Below are positions 46,310 to 57,614 of a stretch of DNA of 64,000 bases, one piece after another; the stretch's first letter is position 1; the number at the start of each line of letters is the position of its first letter. The DNA is taken from positions 62,001 to 126,000 of the forward strand of contig NZ_BMMF01000009.1 of NCBI RefSeq assembly GCF_014645695.1. Direction: 5' to 3'. Under the pieces are notes generated by a model that saw only the letters and a list, made by a program, of their open reading frames with translations, had not been told where the DNA came from and did not search any database. Both the position numbers and the translations under genes were made by a program. Origin of the DNA: Salinarimonas ramus (GTDB lineage Bacteria > Pseudomonadota > Alphaproteobacteria > Rhizobiales > Beijerinckiaceae).

Positions 46310-47118
46310 GCCGCACCCGCGCCTTCCTCCTCGGCCTGCCGCTCGCGCTGTGCGGCCTCCTCCTCGCCGCACCCGCGCTGGCGCAGGGCTTCGATCTCGC
46401 GAGCCTCCTGCCCGAAGGCGAGGGCTCGACCACCGGCCGGATCGTCCAGCTGGTGGCGCTCCTCACGGTGCTCTCCATCGCGCCGGGCCTGATGATCATG
46501 GTGACGAGCTTCGTGCGCTTCGTCGTCGCCCTCTCCTTCCTGCGCTCGGGGATGGGCCTGCAATCGACGCCGGCGAACCTCGTCCTCATCTCGCTGGCTC
46601 TCTTCATGACCTTCTACGTCATGGCGCCGACCTTCGACCGCGCCTGGGCCGAGGGCATCCAGCCGCTCATCGCCGAGGAGATCTCCGAGGAGGAGGCCTT
46701 CGCGCGCACGGTCCAGCCGTTTCGCGAGTTCATGCTCACGCACGTGCGCGAGGAGGACCTCGCCATGTTCCAGGAGCTGGCGAGCGCGAGCTTCGTCTCG
46801 GAGGCGGTGGCGCAGGAAGGTGGCGCTCGGGAAGGCGGCGCGCCTGCCGCACCGACGGCCGCGGCGGACGACGAGATCGACCTGCGCACCCTCATCCCCG
46901 CCTTCATGATCTCCGAGCTGCGCCGCGGCTTCGAGATCGGCTTCATCATCGCCCTGCCCTTCCTCGTCATCGACATCATGGTGGCGACGATCGTCATGTC
47001 GATGGGCATGATGATGATGCCCCCCACCGTGATCTCGCTGCCCTTCAAGATCCTGTTCTTCGTCCTGATCGACGGCTGGAACATCCTGGTGGGCGGGCTG
47101 GTGCGGTCGTACTTCTAG
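46306..47118 (+). CDS. fliP: Flagellar export gate protein FliP
   Basis: 270 residues, full length. A cleavable signal, then LLTVLSIAPGLMIMVTSFVR, a periplasmic segment rich in E, and the strongly conserved end: LIPAFMISELRRGFEIGF, then DIMVATIVMSMGMMMMPP and SLPFKILFFVLIDGW. Core of the type III export gate at the flagellar base. Confidence 0.97.
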   Translation: MSRTRAFLLGLPLALCGLLLAAPALAQGFDLASLLPEGEGSTTGRIVQLVALLTVLSIAPGLMIMVTSFVRFVVALSFLRSGMGLQSTPANLVLISLALFMTFYVMAPTFDRAWAEGIQPLIAEEISEEEAFARTVQPFREFMLTHVREEDLAMFQELASASFVSEAVAQEGGAREGGAPAAPTAAADDEIDLRTLIPAFMISELRRGFEIGFIIALPFLVIDIMVATIVMSMGMMMMPPTVISLPFKILFFVLIDGWNILVGGLVRSYF

Positions 47119-47267
47119 CGCCGGCGATGAACGGCCGTTAACCCGTCCGATCGCCATGGATAGATAGTTTCACGCCGCTCGTTAAGTCCCTGGTGAGGAC
47201 GCGGAAGGCACGCTCGGGCACTCACGAAGCCCTTCACGCAACGAGAACTCGTCGCGGAGCTGTCCTC

Positions 47268-48971
47268 ATGTCCCTGTTGGCCCGGTTCCGGATCAAGACC
47301 AAGATCCTGTCCGTCATCCTCATCCTCGGCGCGGTGTCCGTCCTCGTGGGCGCCGTCGCGGTGTCGTCGCTCAGCTCGCTCGCGCGGGCGACGGCCGAGA
47401 TGGATCAGGACGCTCACCGCGCCCTGACCGCGGCGCAGATCAACGCCTCCATGCTCGAGATCGGCAAGGAGCAGTATCGCCTCGTGGCGGACCCGACGCA
47501 GCGCTCGCGCGAGGCGGCGCGCGAGCGGCTCGCCGCCGAGCTCGCGATCCTCGAGGGCCACCTGAGCACTCTCGAGACCGGCGCCAGCGCGGCCTATGTC
47601 GAGCAGCTCGCGCGGATCCGGACCGATCTCGAGCTCTACCAGGAGGGCCTGGAGGACGTCTTCCGGGCCGCCGAAGCCATCCGGATGGTCGACTTCAGCC
47701 TCGAGAGCATCGCGCTGCGCTCGGCCGCGGAGAAGAACGGCACGGTCGCGGCCGACCTGCGCGAGACGACGGCGCGGATCGCGCAGTCTCTCGCCGACCA
47801 GGTCGCCGATGCGGCCACCCGGGCCGAGCAGCGCTATCGCACGTCCTCGACCGTGATCGTCACCGTGGCCGCGATCGGCATCCTCGCCGGGCTCGTCCTC
47901 GGCGCCTTCATCGCGCATGTCGGCATCGGCAAGCCGCTGACCGCCGTGGTGGCGGCGCTGCGCCGGCTGGCGGACGCGGATTACGCCCTGGCCATTCCCG
48001 GCACGGAGCGCGCCGACGAGGTCGGCGACGTCGCCAAGGCGGCGCTGGTGTTCAAGGAGAACGGGCTCGAGGCCGAGCGCCTGCGTCGGGAGACCGCCGA
48101 TCAGCAGGCGGCGCGCCTGCGGCGGCAGGAGGCGGTCGAGGCCGCCATCGCGCGCTTCGAGGCCGCCGCCGCCTCCGTCGGCGCGGCGCTCGCCCGCTCG
48201 TCGGGCGATCTCTCGGACGCCGCGCGCTCCATGTCGGCCGCGGCCGAGCAGACGACGAGCCAGGCCACCGCCGTCGCCGCCGCCTCCGAGGAGGCCGCCG
48301 TCAACGTCCAGACAGTCGCGGCGTCCTCGACGCAGCTCGCCTCCAGCGTCGAGGAGGTGGGACGCCAGGTCTCGCAGACCGCGAGCGTCGCCGGCAGCGC
48401 CGCCGCGGACGCCGGCGAGACCGTGGAGAAGGTCGCGCGCCTCAACGCCGCCTCCCAGCGCATCGGCGACATCGTCGGGCTCATCCGCGAGATCGCGGAG
48501 CAGACGAACCTCCTCGCCCTCAACGCGACGATCGAGGCCGCACGCGCCGGCGAGGCCGGCAAGGGTTTCGCCGTGGTGGCGGCGGAGGTGAAGTCGCTCG
48601 CCGCACAGACGGCGAAGGCGACGGAGGAGATCGCGACCCAGATCCGCGACATCCAGGAGGTCTCCGGCGACACCGCGTCCGCCATCGAAGGCATCGCCGG
48701 GGCGATCCGTACGCTCAGCGGCTACGCCTCGGGCATCGCCGCCGCGGTGGAGGAGCAGAACGCCGCGACCCAGGAGATCGCGCGGGGCGTCGCCCAGGCC
48801 TCGGCCGGGGCGAGCGAGGTCTCCGCCAACATCACGGGCGTGCGCGAGGCCGCCGCGACGACCGGCACCGCCGCGGGGCGCATCCTGGAATCGTCCGGCG
48901 TGCTCGACGAGCAGGCGCGCGCGCTCTCCGCGCGCGTGGAGACCTTCCTGGCGGAGGTGCGTGCGGCCTGA
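47268..48971 (+). CDS. Methyl-accepting chemotaxis protein
   Basis: 567 residues. Membrane helix 1 (about 15-36), a periplasmic four-helix bundle (about 37-195), membrane helix 2 (about 200-220), HAMP (about 222-275) and the signalling domain (about 320-565) with the hairpin tip [24 protein letters not shown]. No C-terminal methylase-tethering pentapeptide is seen. It follows fliP in the same direction after 149 bases that contain GTTAAC and GTTAAG boxes but no gene. Ligand unknown. Confidence 0.93.
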   Translation: MSLLARFRIKTKILSVILILGAVSVLVGAVAVSSLSSLARATAEMDQDAHRALTAAQINASMLEIGKEQYRLVADPTQRSREAARERLAAELAILEGHLSTLETGASAAYVEQLARIRTDLELYQEGLEDVFRAAEAIRMVDFSLESIALRSAAEKNGTVAADLRETTARIAQSLADQVADAATRAEQRYRTSSTVIVTVAAIGILAGLVLGAFIAHVGIGKPLTAVVAALRRLADADYALAIPGTERADEVGDVAKAALVFKENGLEAERLRRETADQQAARLRRQEAVEAAIARFEAAAASVGAALARSSGDLSDAARSMSAAAEQTTSQATAVAAASEEAAVNVQTVAASSTQLASSVEEVGRQVSQTASVAGSAAADAGETVEKVARLNAASQRIGDIVGLIREIAEQTNLLALNATIEAARAGEAGKGFAVVAAEVKSLAAQTAKATEEIATQIRDIQEVSGDTASAIEGIAGAIRTLSGYASGIAAAVEEQNAATQEIARGVAQASAGASEVSANITGVREAAATTGTAAGRILESSGVLDEQARALSARVETFLAEVRAA

Positions 48972-49006
48972 GGGCGCGCACGCCCCGCGGGGCCCGCCCT
49001 CCGGGT

Positions 49007-49306
49007 TCAGCCGCGGCGCACGATCTTGCGCTTGACGGGCTTTGCCGGCTTCGCGGGCTCCGCCGCCTTGGCCTTGGCCTCCTCGGCCTCCTTGGCGAGG
49101 CGAAGCGCCCGAAGGCGCGCGGTGCGCTCCTCGACGGCGCGGACCTCGTTCTCGTGGTCGATCCAGGCCTGCTGCGTGTCGCGCTCGCGCGCGGCCTGCG
49201 CCTCGGCCCGCAGCCGCTTGGTCTCCTCGCTGGTGGCGGGATTGACGGCAGCCGCGGGAGCCTCGTCGCCCTCGGGCTCTTCGGTGGTGCTGGTCGTGTC
49301 GGACAC
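49007..49306 (-). CDS. Charged coiled-coil protein, unknown
   Basis: 99 residues starting with GTG at 49306. An acidic N-terminal tail (S, T and E rich) is followed by a helical stretch (about 28-75) with regular R, E and A spacing and a C-terminus of PAK repeats ending VKRKIVRRG. Not recognised. Convergent with the chemoreceptor gene. Confidence 0.55.
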   Translation of the reverse strand: MSDTTSTTEEPEGDEAPAAAVNPATSEETKRLRAEAQAARERDTQQAWIDHENEVRAVEERTARLRALRLAKEAEEAKAKAAEPAKPAKPVKRKIVRRG

Positions 49307-49417
49307 GGGTCGGGTCCCCTTCTCTGGACGCCCGAGCTTCGCGCGCCTTCTCTCGGCCCCTCTCTAGCAGCTCGTGCGCGCCGCCGATACCACGACGCGC
49401 AGTCGAGCCTCGCCGGC

Positions 49418-50320
49418 TCACTTCGAGCGCGGATCGAGCGCGTCGCGCAGGCCGTCGCCGAGAACGTTGAACGCCAGAACCGTCAGGAAGATCGCCATGC
49501 CGGGAAAAATCGCCATCCAGGGCGCCTGCGCCAGGAAGCGCTGAGCGGAATTGAGCATGGAGCCCCAGGAGGGCATCGGCGGCTGCTGGCCGAGCCCGAG
49601 GAAGGACAGGCTCGCCTCGGCGATGACGGCGGTGGCGATGGTCAGCGTCGCCTGGACGAGGATCGGCGGCAGGACGTTGGGCAGGACGTGGCGCAGCGCG
49701 ATGCGCCAATGCGGGTTGCCCACCGCGCGCGCCGCCTCGACCCATTCCTCGGAGCGCGCGGCCAGCACCTGGCCGCGGGTGAGCCGGATGAAGATCGGCG
49801 TCGCGGTGACGCCGATTGCGATCATGGCGTTCGTCAGGTTCGGTCCGAGGAAGGCCGCGAGCGCAATGGCGAGGATGAGGAAGGGGATCGCCAGCATGGC
49901 GTCGGTGAGCCGGCTGAGCACCGCGTCGGTCCAGCCGCCCACGTAGCCCGCGAGCAGGCCGAGCGGCACGCCCGCCGCCATGGCGATGAGGACGGAGACG
50001 ACGCCCGCCGCGAGCGAGGCGCGCGCGCCCCAGATCACGCGCGAGAGGACGTCGCGCCCCACCTCGTCGGTGCCGAGCCAATAGGCGGCGGACGGCGCCT
50101 GGCGCACCGCCGACCAGCTCTGGGCGGTGGGATCGTAGGGCGCGATCCAGGGCGCGAGGAGCGCGCAGGCGACGATGACGAGGACGACGGCGAGGGAGGC
50201 CATCGCCGCAGGGCGCCGGCGCAGGCGCCGCCAGGCGCGCCGGCCGGGGCTCTCGATGACGAAGGTCTCGTCCTCGGGCGGGTGGACGCGCGCGGGTGCG
50301 GGGGCGGTGCCGGCGCTCAT
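49418..50320 (-). CDS. Dipeptide-type ABC permease, DppC family (operon 3)
   Basis: 300 residues. LGTDEVGRDVLSR near residue 82 is the family motif, and the EAA loop is in GNPHWRIALRHVLPNVLPPI. ATG 50320 overlaps the stop of the DppB-type gene (ATGA). Last gene of the ggt operon. Confidence 0.92.
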   Translation of the reverse strand: MSAGTAPAPARVHPPEDETFVIESPGRRAWRRLRRRPAAMASLAVVLVIVACALLAPWIAPYDPTAQSWSAVRQAPSAAYWLGTDEVGRDVLSRVIWGARASLAAGVVSVLIAMAAGVPLGLLAGYVGGWTDAVLSRLTDAMLAIPFLILAIALAAFLGPNLTNAMIAIGVTATPIFIRLTRGQVLAARSEEWVEAARAVGNPHWRIALRHVLPNVLPPILVQATLTIATAVIAEASLSFLGLGQQPPMPSWGSMLNSAQRFLAQAPWMAIFPGMAIFLTVLAFNVLGDGLRDALDPRSK

Positions 50321-51258
50321 GTGCGCAGCCTCGGGTTCGCGAGGATGTAGCCGAGATCGGCGAGCAGATTGAGCAGGATGTACGTCGTCGCGGTGACGAG
50401 CACGACGCCCTGCACCACCGCGTAGTCGCGGTTGAAGACCGCGTCCACGATGAGCTTGCCGAAGCCCGGGATCGAGAAGATCTGCTCGGTGAGCACCGCG
50501 CCCGAGAGGAGCGTGCCGAACTCGAGCGCGCCCAGCGTGATCACCGGCGTGAGGGCGTTGCGCATGGCGTGCTTCCACACGACGACCCGCTCGGAGAGAC
50601 CCTTGGCGCGGGCCGTGCGCACGTAGTCGGAGGCGAGCGCCTGGAGCATGGCCGAGCGCGTATGGCGCATGATCACGCCGGCGATGGCCGTGCCGAGCAC
50701 GAAAGCGGGCATGATCGTGGTGGCGAGCGAGCGCTGCAGGTCCTCGAAGGGGCTCACGTAGCCCGAGGCCGGCAGCCAGCCGAGATTCACGGCGAAAAGC
50801 AGGATCAGCATGATCCCGAGCCAGAAGTTCGGCGTCGAGATGCCCGCGAGGCCCACCACGTTGATGACGTAGTCCCAGGCGGAATCCTTCTTCACCGCCG
50901 AGAGCACGCCTGCCGCCACCCCGAGGACGAGGGCGACGATCATCGCCATCACCGCGAGCTGGAGCGTGACGGGCAGCTTCTGCACGATGAGCTCGGACAC
51001 CGGCACCTTGAGGCGCATGCTCTCCCCGAGGTCGCCCGTGAACACGTTGCCGATCCACATGACGTACTGGACCGGCACCGGCTGGTCGAGGCCGTACTGC
51101 TTGCGGATCTGCTCGATGACGACGGGATCGCGCTCCTCGCCCGCCATCACCAGCGCCGGGTCCCCGGGCAGGAGATGCTGGAGCGAGAAGATCAGCACCG
51201 ACACGAAGAACAGCGTCGGGACGAGCTGCGCGAGCCGCTTGCCGATGAGCTGGAGCAC
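50317..51258 (-). CDS. Dipeptide-type ABC permease, DppB family (operon 3)
   Basis: 313 residues, six helices. The HLLPGDPA motif near residue 28 and the EAA loop GLSERVVVWKHAMRNALTPV mark a DppB permease. It is more distant from the two other DppB copies than they are from each other. Preceded by a strong hairpin after the binding-protein gene. Confidence 0.92.
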   Translation of the reverse strand: MLQLIGKRLAQLVPTLFFVSVLIFSLQHLLPGDPALVMAGEERDPVVIEQIRKQYGLDQPVPVQYVMWIGNVFTGDLGESMRLKVPVSELIVQKLPVTLQLAVMAMIVALVLGVAAGVLSAVKKDSAWDYVINVVGLAGISTPNFWLGIMLILLFAVNLGWLPASGYVSPFEDLQRSLATTIMPAFVLGTAIAGVIMRHTRSAMLQALASDYVRTARAKGLSERVVVWKHAMRNALTPVITLGALEFGTLLSGAVLTEQIFSIPGFGKLIVDAVFNRDYAVVQGVVLVTATTYILLNLLADLGYILANPRLRT

Positions 51259-51287
51259 GGGCGTCCTCTCCGGTTACGGGCGACGAG

Positions 51288-51317
51288 CCGCCCGCGGCGC
51301 GATGGCGCCGCGGGCGG
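51288..51317. repeat. Strong hairpin between binding-protein and permease genes (operon 3)
   Basis: Thirteen-base perfect arms (CCGCCCGCGGCGC and complement, 51288-51300 and 51305-51317) with a GATG loop and no T run, nine bases after the binding-protein stop on the minus strand. Same placement as in the other two import operons. Confidence 0.82.
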
Positions 51318-51325
51318 GCGGGACC

Positions 51326-52843
51326 TCACTCCATCGTCACGCCGAGGAGGCTGACGAGGCCGTCGGGGCGGGGCGTGTAGCCCTGCATCGCGGTGGTGTG
51401 GGCGATGAGCATGGCGCGGTGGTAGAGGTAGAGTACCGAGCCCTCCGTCAGCCACACGTCGGCGACGTCCGAATAGGCCTGCATGCGGCCCTCCTGGGTC
51501 GTGGCCGTGCGGGCCTGCGTGAGCGCCGTGTCCACCGCCTCGCTCGCGAACTTGCCGTAGTTCAGCGGGCCCGTGGAATGGGCGAAGGAGTAGATGTTGC
51601 CGTCCGGATCGGGGCGGCCCGACCAGGCGAGCATGAAGGCGCCGAAGCGGCCGGCCTCGGCCTCCTGCAGGCCCGTGGCGAACTCGACGACGCGGATCTG
51701 CATGTCGAAGCCCGCTTCCGCCGCCATGGCCTGGATCACCTCGGCGACCTGACGGACCTCCGGGTTGTTGGGCACCATGAAGTCGACGACGATGGGCGTC
51801 TCGACGCCGGCCTCGGCGATGAGGGCCTTCGCCTGCTCGACGTCGCGCGCGGGGACCGGGTAGGCGTCCTGGTACCAGGAATTCTGCGGGTTGACCCACT
51901 GGTTGCCCGGGAAGAAGGCGCCGTTGAAGACGACCTGGTTGAGCGCCTCGCGATCGATGGCGAGGTTGAGCGCCTGGCGCACGAGCGGGCTCTCGGCGAG
52001 CGGGCCGGTGGCGCCCTCGCCGTTGGCGACGTTGATCGTCATGCCCTGGTAGCCGAGCTCGGTCGTGGTCTCGAGCACGAGGTCGGGATCGGCCTCGATG
52101 GTCGGGATGTCGGTGGCGAGCGCGCGCTCGATCAGGTCGAGCTGGCCGGACTGGAGGTTGGCGAGGCGCACCGTCGAATCCGGGATCGGGCGGAACTCGA
52201 CCCGGTCGACGTTGATCGCGTCCGCGTTCCAGTAGTCGTCGAACTTCTCGAGCACGATGCGGTCCTGCTGGACGCGCTCGACGAACTCGAAGGGCCCGGC
52301 GCAGACGGGATTATTGCCGAACTGGTCGCCGGCCGCCTCCGCCGCCGTCGGCGAGACGATCATGCCCGAGCGGTCGGTGAGCGTCGCGAGAAGCGGCGCG
52401 AAGGGGCTCTTCAGGTCGAGGCGCACGGTCAGCGGATCGACCACCTCGACGTTCTCCACGATCGAGAGCTCGCCGCGGCGGAAGGAGCCTTCCATCGAGC
52501 GATGGCGGTCGAGGGAATACTTCACCGCCTTGGCGTCCATGGGCGTGCCGTCGTGGAAGGTGACGCCCTCGCGCAGCCGGATCGTCAGCGCGAGCCCGTC
52601 CTCGGAGGTCTCGTGGGAGACGGCGAGCTGCGGGATCACGTTGAGGTCGGCGTCGATGTCGAACAGCTTGTCGCAGAGCGAGGCGAAGACGATGCGGCCG
52701 ACATAGGTGCGCCCGAGCGACGGATCGAGCACGTCGGGATCTTCGGCGAGCCCGATGCGCACCGTCGTCTGCGCGCTCGCGCCGCCGGCGGCGAGGCCGA
52801 GCGTCGCGGTGGCGAGCGCTGCGGCGAGGACCATACGTCTCAT
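51326..52843 (-). CDS. Periplasmic peptide-binding protein, SBP family 5 (operon 3)
   Basis: 505 residues with a signal peptide (about 1-24, ending GASAQ). Family blocks LREGVTFHDGTPM, CAGPFEFVERV, VRQALNLAIDREAL and NPQNSWY. Given the linked gamma-glutamyltransferase the ligand is plausibly glutathione or another gamma-glutamyl peptide (inference). AAGGGAG precedes ATG 52843. Confidence 0.92.
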   Translation of the reverse strand: MRRMVLAAALATATLGLAAGGASAQTTVRIGLAEDPDVLDPSLGRTYVGRIVFASLCDKLFDIDADLNVIPQLAVSHETSEDGLALTIRLREGVTFHDGTPMDAKAVKYSLDRHRSMEGSFRRGELSIVENVEVVDPLTVRLDLKSPFAPLLATLTDRSGMIVSPTAAEAAGDQFGNNPVCAGPFEFVERVQQDRIVLEKFDDYWNADAINVDRVEFRPIPDSTVRLANLQSGQLDLIERALATDIPTIEADPDLVLETTTELGYQGMTINVANGEGATGPLAESPLVRQALNLAIDREALNQVVFNGAFFPGNQWVNPQNSWYQDAYPVPARDVEQAKALIAEAGVETPIVVDFMVPNNPEVRQVAEVIQAMAAEAGFDMQIRVVEFATGLQEAEAGRFGAFMLAWSGRPDPDGNIYSFAHSTGPLNYGKFASEAVDTALTQARTATTQEGRMQAYSDVADVWLTEGSVLYLYHRAMLIAHTTAMQGYTPRPDGLVSLLGVTME

Positions 52844-52889
52844 CGTGAGAGTCTCCCTTCTTGCGCCGGCGCGTGCCGGCGAATTCCCC

Positions 52890-53995
52890 TCATTGCGCCG
52901 CGGTCCTCGCCGCGGCGGTCTCGTCGTCGCCGACGAAGGCGGCGAAGAGCTTCTCGAGCCGCGGGTCGAGCGGGGCCTCACGGGGTGTGAGGTCGCCGGC
53001 CGGCGGCAGGTCTTTCGCGAACAGGCAGGCGGACGCCTGCGTCGGCCCCACCGGATCAAGCGGCGGACGCGTCGTTGCGCACACGTCCTGCACGTGCGGG
53101 CAGCGGGTGCGCAGATGGCATCCGGACGGCGGCGAGAGCGGGCTCGGCACGTCGCCCTCGAGCAGCCGCCGCTCGCGCCGCGCGGTGGGCGACGGCGCCG
53201 GGATCGCGGAGAGCAGCGCGCGCGTGTAGGGGTGGCGCGGGTTCTCGAAGATCTCGGCGGTCGTGCCCGTCTCGACGATGCGGCCGAGATACATCACGCA
53301 GACCCGGTCCGCGATGTGGCGCACGACGCCGAGATCGTGGGAGATGAAGACGTAGGCGAGACCGAGGCGCGCCTGCAGCTCCTCGAGCAGGTTGAGGATC
53401 TGCGCGCGGATCGAGACGTCGAGCGCCGAGACCGGCTCGTCGCAGACGATCACCTTCGGCTCCACCGCGAGCGCGCGGGCGATGACGATGCGCTGGCGCT
53501 GCCCGCCGGAGAATTCGTGCGGGAAGCGCGCCGCGTGGCGCGGGTCGAGCCCGACCTGCTCCAGGAGCGCGGCGACCCGCGCGGGGCGCTCGCTCGCCGG
53601 CACGATCGCGTGCAGCATCAGCGGCTCGGCGAGGATCTCGCCCACCGTCATGCGCGGGTTGAGCGAGGCGAAGGGGTCCTGGAAGATGATCTGCGCCGCG
53701 CGCCGCAGGCCCTTCAGGTCGCGCTCGCGGGCGTGCGTCACGTCCTCGCCGCCGATGACGATGCGCCCGCTGGTCGGATCGACGAGGCGCAGGATCATGC
53801 GTCCGAGCGTCGACTTCCCGCAGCCGGATTCCCCCACGAGGGCGACGGTCTCCCCCGAGCGCACGGCGAGCGACACGCCGTCCACCGCCTTCACGGTCGC
53901 GAGCGGGCGCCCGATGAGCGACTTGCGCGCGACGAAATGCTTCACGAGGTCGTGCGCCTCGAGAACCGGCACCTCGTGTGCGTGCGCGTCCGTCC

Positions 53996-53999
<4 letters not shown>
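52890..53999 (-). CDS. Dipeptide ABC transporter ATPase, DppF type (operon 3)
   Basis: 369 residues. Walker [10 protein letters not shown], signature FSGGQRQR, Walker [13 protein letters not shown] and switch His in FISHDLGVV. The C-terminal oligopeptide cysteine motif is [14 protein letters not shown], followed by an unusual extra tail of about 40 residues. Overlaps the DppD-type gene (ATGA). Confidence 0.93.
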
Positions 54000-54978
<979 letters not shown>

Positions 54979-54982
<4 letters not shown>

Positions 54983-55713
54983 GCGGCGGAGGCTCCGGTC
55001 TCCGCATCCGCGGCGGCGATGGCGGCGGCGATCTCCGCGTCGATGCGGGCGCGGTCGGTGATGCCGACCGGGTCCTCGCGGGTGGCGAGGTAGCGCTTGA
55101 AATGCGTCCAGCGCTCTCGCGAGACGCGCTCGAGGCGCGCGAGCTCGGCGATGGGCTCGGGATGGTCGTCGACGCGGATGTCGAGGTCGGGCCAGTCCTC
55201 GCTCGTGTGGATGAGGAGGCCCGCCGACTGCTTGCCGCGCTTGTCGCCGCCCGCCGCCTCGCCCGCCGCCATGGCGACGAGGAGTCGGCGCGGGAAGGGA
55301 AGGTCCGCGTTCTCGCGATAGGCGCGGGCGGTCTCCTCCAGCACCTGCGGCCCCGCGAGCATGTTGCCGGCGAGCCCGCAGATCTCGTCCGACAGCGACC
55401 CGCACCAGTCGACGCAGGCCGCGCCCGTATGGGCGGCGAAGCGGCCCTGCGCGTCCATCACCTGCACCTGGCGGTGGTCGCGGCCCGTATCGTCGGCGAC
55501 CAGCGCGGCGACGACCTCCGCCGCGCTCGCGCCGTCGCGCAGGAGGTCGAGCCCCTTCGGGCCGTAGAGCGGGTTGATCAGCGCCTGCGTCGCCACGGCG
55601 CCGACGCCCGGCGCGATGAAGGGCACGCGCGCGCCCACTGCGAAGAACCGGCTCGCCACGGCGATGCCGATGGCGCCCGTCTGCGGGTCGCGCGCGACGA
55701 TCGACCAGGTCAT
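54979..55713 (-). CDS. DUF1028 family putative Ntn-hydrolase
   Basis: 244 residues. DUF1028 proteins are thought to have an N-terminal-nucleophile-hydrolase-like fold. After [27 protein letters not shown] the family blocks are [19 protein letters not shown] and [11 protein letters not shown]. It lies between ggt and the importer ATPases with tight spacing, so it probably acts on the imported peptide or its product; the reaction is not known. Confidence 0.82.
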
Positions 55714-55744
55714 GGACGCCTCCCCGAATCTCGGATCCGATGGC

Positions 55745-57331
55745 TCAGTAGCCGACGACCTGGCCGTCCTTGCGGGGGTCCGACCCGCCGGCATAGCCGC
55801 CCTCGATGCGATGGATCAGCTGGGCGCCGCCGAAGCCGAAGCTCGCGTCGGGCGCCTCCACCTCGACGGCGTGACCGCGGGCGCGCAGCGCGTCGAGCGT
55901 CTGCGCCCCGAACGTGTCCTCCATCGCGACGGTGCGGCCGGAGACGTAGCGCCAGCGCGGCGCGTCGGCGGCGGCCTGCGGGTCCTGGCCCCAGATCTGC
56001 GTGCGAAGCACCATCTGAAGGTGCCCCTGCGCCTGCATCGGCCCGCCCATCACGCCGAAGGACATGAGCGGCGCGCCGTTCTTCATCAGGAAGCCCGGGA
56101 TGATCGTGTGGAAGGGCCGCTTGCGCGGGCCGACGCGGTTCGGATGCCCCTGCGTCGTGACGAAGCCGAGCCCGCGATTCTGCAGGGAGATGCCCGTGCC
56201 CGGCACGACGATGCCCGATCCGAAGCCGGCATAGTTGGACTGGATGAAGGACACCATCATGCCCGACGCGTCCGCCGCCGTGAGGTAGACGGTGCCGCCG
56301 TGCTTGGGCGCGCCCGCGCCGAAATCCTGCGCCGCGCTCGCATCGACGAGGGCCGCGCGCGAGGCGAGGTAGTCCTCGGACAGGAGATCCTGCGCGCTCA
56401 CCTCGGTCATGGCGGCGGGATCGGCGACGTAGGCCTCGGCGTCGGCCAGCGCGAGCTTCATCGCCTCGATCTGCAGATGCAGCGCGTCCGGATCGTCCGG
56501 CGCATAGCGCTCGAGCCCGAGATGGCGGGTGATGCCGAGCGCCATGCACGCGGCGATGCCCTGGCCGTTGGGCGGGATCTCGTGGAGCGCGAGGTCGCCG
56601 TAGCCGCCGTGGACGGTGCCGCACCAATCCGCCTCGTGGGCGGCGAGGTCGTCCTCGTCGAGCGCGGCGCCGTGGGCGCGGGCGAAATCGGCGATCGAGC
56701 GCGCCAGCGCCCCGCGATAGAAGGCCTCACCCCGGCTCTCGGCGATGGCGCGCAGGCTCGCCGCCATGTCGGGCGAGCGGAAGATCTCGCCCGCCGCCGG
56801 CGCGCGCCCGCCCGGGAGGAAGTGCTGGGCGAAGCCCGGCTGATGCCCGAGCACGCGCTCGGCGCGCTTCCACAGCGTCGCGATGATCGGCGCGACCGGA
56901 TGGCCCTCCTCCGCGTAGGTGATCGCGGGGCCGAAGAGGTCGGCGAAGGGCAGCTTGCCGAAGCGCTCCGAGAGAGCGACCCAGGCCGAGACCGCGCCGG
57001 GCACCGTGACGCTCTCCCAGCCGCGCTCGGCCATGCCGTTCGGGAAGCGGTCCGGCGACCAGCCCGCGGGCGAGCGCCCGGAGGCGTTGAGCCCGTGCAG
57101 CTCGTCGCCGTCCCAGAGGATGGCGAAGGCGTCCGAGCCCAGCCCGTTGCCGGTGGGCTCGAGCACGGTCAGCGCCATCGCCGCCGCGAGCGCCGCGTCC
57201 ACCGCGTTGCCGCCGGCGAGCAGCATGCGCAGGCCGGCCTGCGCGGCGAGCGGGTGGGAGGTCGCGACCATGTTCTTCGCGAGCACCGGCGAGCGGCGGG
57301 AGGGATAGGGCGTGTCGTGGCGCAGCTGCAC
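55745..57331 (-). CDS. ggt: Gamma-glutamyltransferase family protein
   Basis: 528 residues. Self-processing Ntn hydrolase that cleaves gamma-glutamyl bonds. The likely nucleophile is the Thr in HGGTVYLTAAD (about residue 336), followed by SNYAGFGSGIVVPGTG and MGGPMQAQGH, typical of the small subunit. No clear signal peptide, so it probably acts in the cytoplasm on imported peptides. GTG 57331 with AGAGGA upstream gives VQLRHDTPYPSRRSP, the common family start. First gene of an eight-gene operon. Confidence 0.87.
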   Translation of the reverse strand: MQLRHDTPYPSRRSPVLAKNMVATSHPLAAQAGLRMLLAGGNAVDAALAAAMALTVLEPTGNGLGSDAFAILWDGDELHGLNASGRSPAGWSPDRFPNGMAERGWESVTVPGAVSAWVALSERFGKLPFADLFGPAITYAEEGHPVAPIIATLWKRAERVLGHQPGFAQHFLPGGRAPAAGEIFRSPDMAASLRAIAESRGEAFYRGALARSIADFARAHGAALDEDDLAAHEADWCGTVHGGYGDLALHEIPPNGQGIAACMALGITRHLGLERYAPDDPDALHLQIEAMKLALADAEAYVADPAAMTEVSAQDLLSEDYLASRAALVDASAAQDFGAGAPKHGGTVYLTAADASGMMVSFIQSNYAGFGSGIVVPGTGISLQNRGLGFVTTQGHPNRVGPRKRPFHTIIPGFLMKNGAPLMSFGVMGGPMQAQGHLQMVLRTQIWGQDPQAAADAPRWRYVSGRTVAMEDTFGAQTLDALRARGHAVEVEAPDASFGFGGAQLIHRIEGGYAGGSDPRKDGQVVGY

Positions 57332-57369
57332 GGGACCGTTCCTCTTCGCGACGCGGGCGAGGCGTCGAA

Positions 57370-57385
57370 CCAATTCAGATTGTTA
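57370..57385. promoter_or_regulatory. Second, weaker inverted ACCAAT site near the ggt start
   Basis: ACCAAT-TCAG-ATTGTT, 39 bases upstream of the ggt GTG on the minus strand. It resembles the site next to the regulator gene but has a four-base instead of six-base spacer and one mismatch. The gap 57332-57614 holds no gene; it also contains a T6 run at 57449-57454 after an imperfect GGCGG/CCGCC stem. Confidence 0.35.
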
Positions 57386-57571
57386 CGCTACGTCCGGACG
57401 CCGACCCGACGCGTACGACCGAGGCGGGAGCTTAGCCACCGCCCGTTTTTTCGGCAAGGCGCAGGCTGCTCATTCGGTATGCGACGATTGCCCCGTTGCC
57501 GAGCGGGCGCCTCGCCCTGGAGCATGCACTCGCACCCCGGCGTCACCCCTCGACAGAGCGTGGGAAGCGCC

Positions 57572-57593
57572 GTACCAATATGAGCATTGGTGC
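57572..57593. promoter_or_regulatory. Candidate operator of the GntR regulator
   Basis: ACCAAT-ATGAGC-ATTGGT is a perfect six-base inverted repeat (57574-57591), extended to eight bases with one mismatch. It ends 22 bases before the regulator ATG, a usual place for autoregulation. Confidence 0.5.
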
Positions 57594-57614
57594 GCCAGGA
57601 GGCCTCCCAGGATC

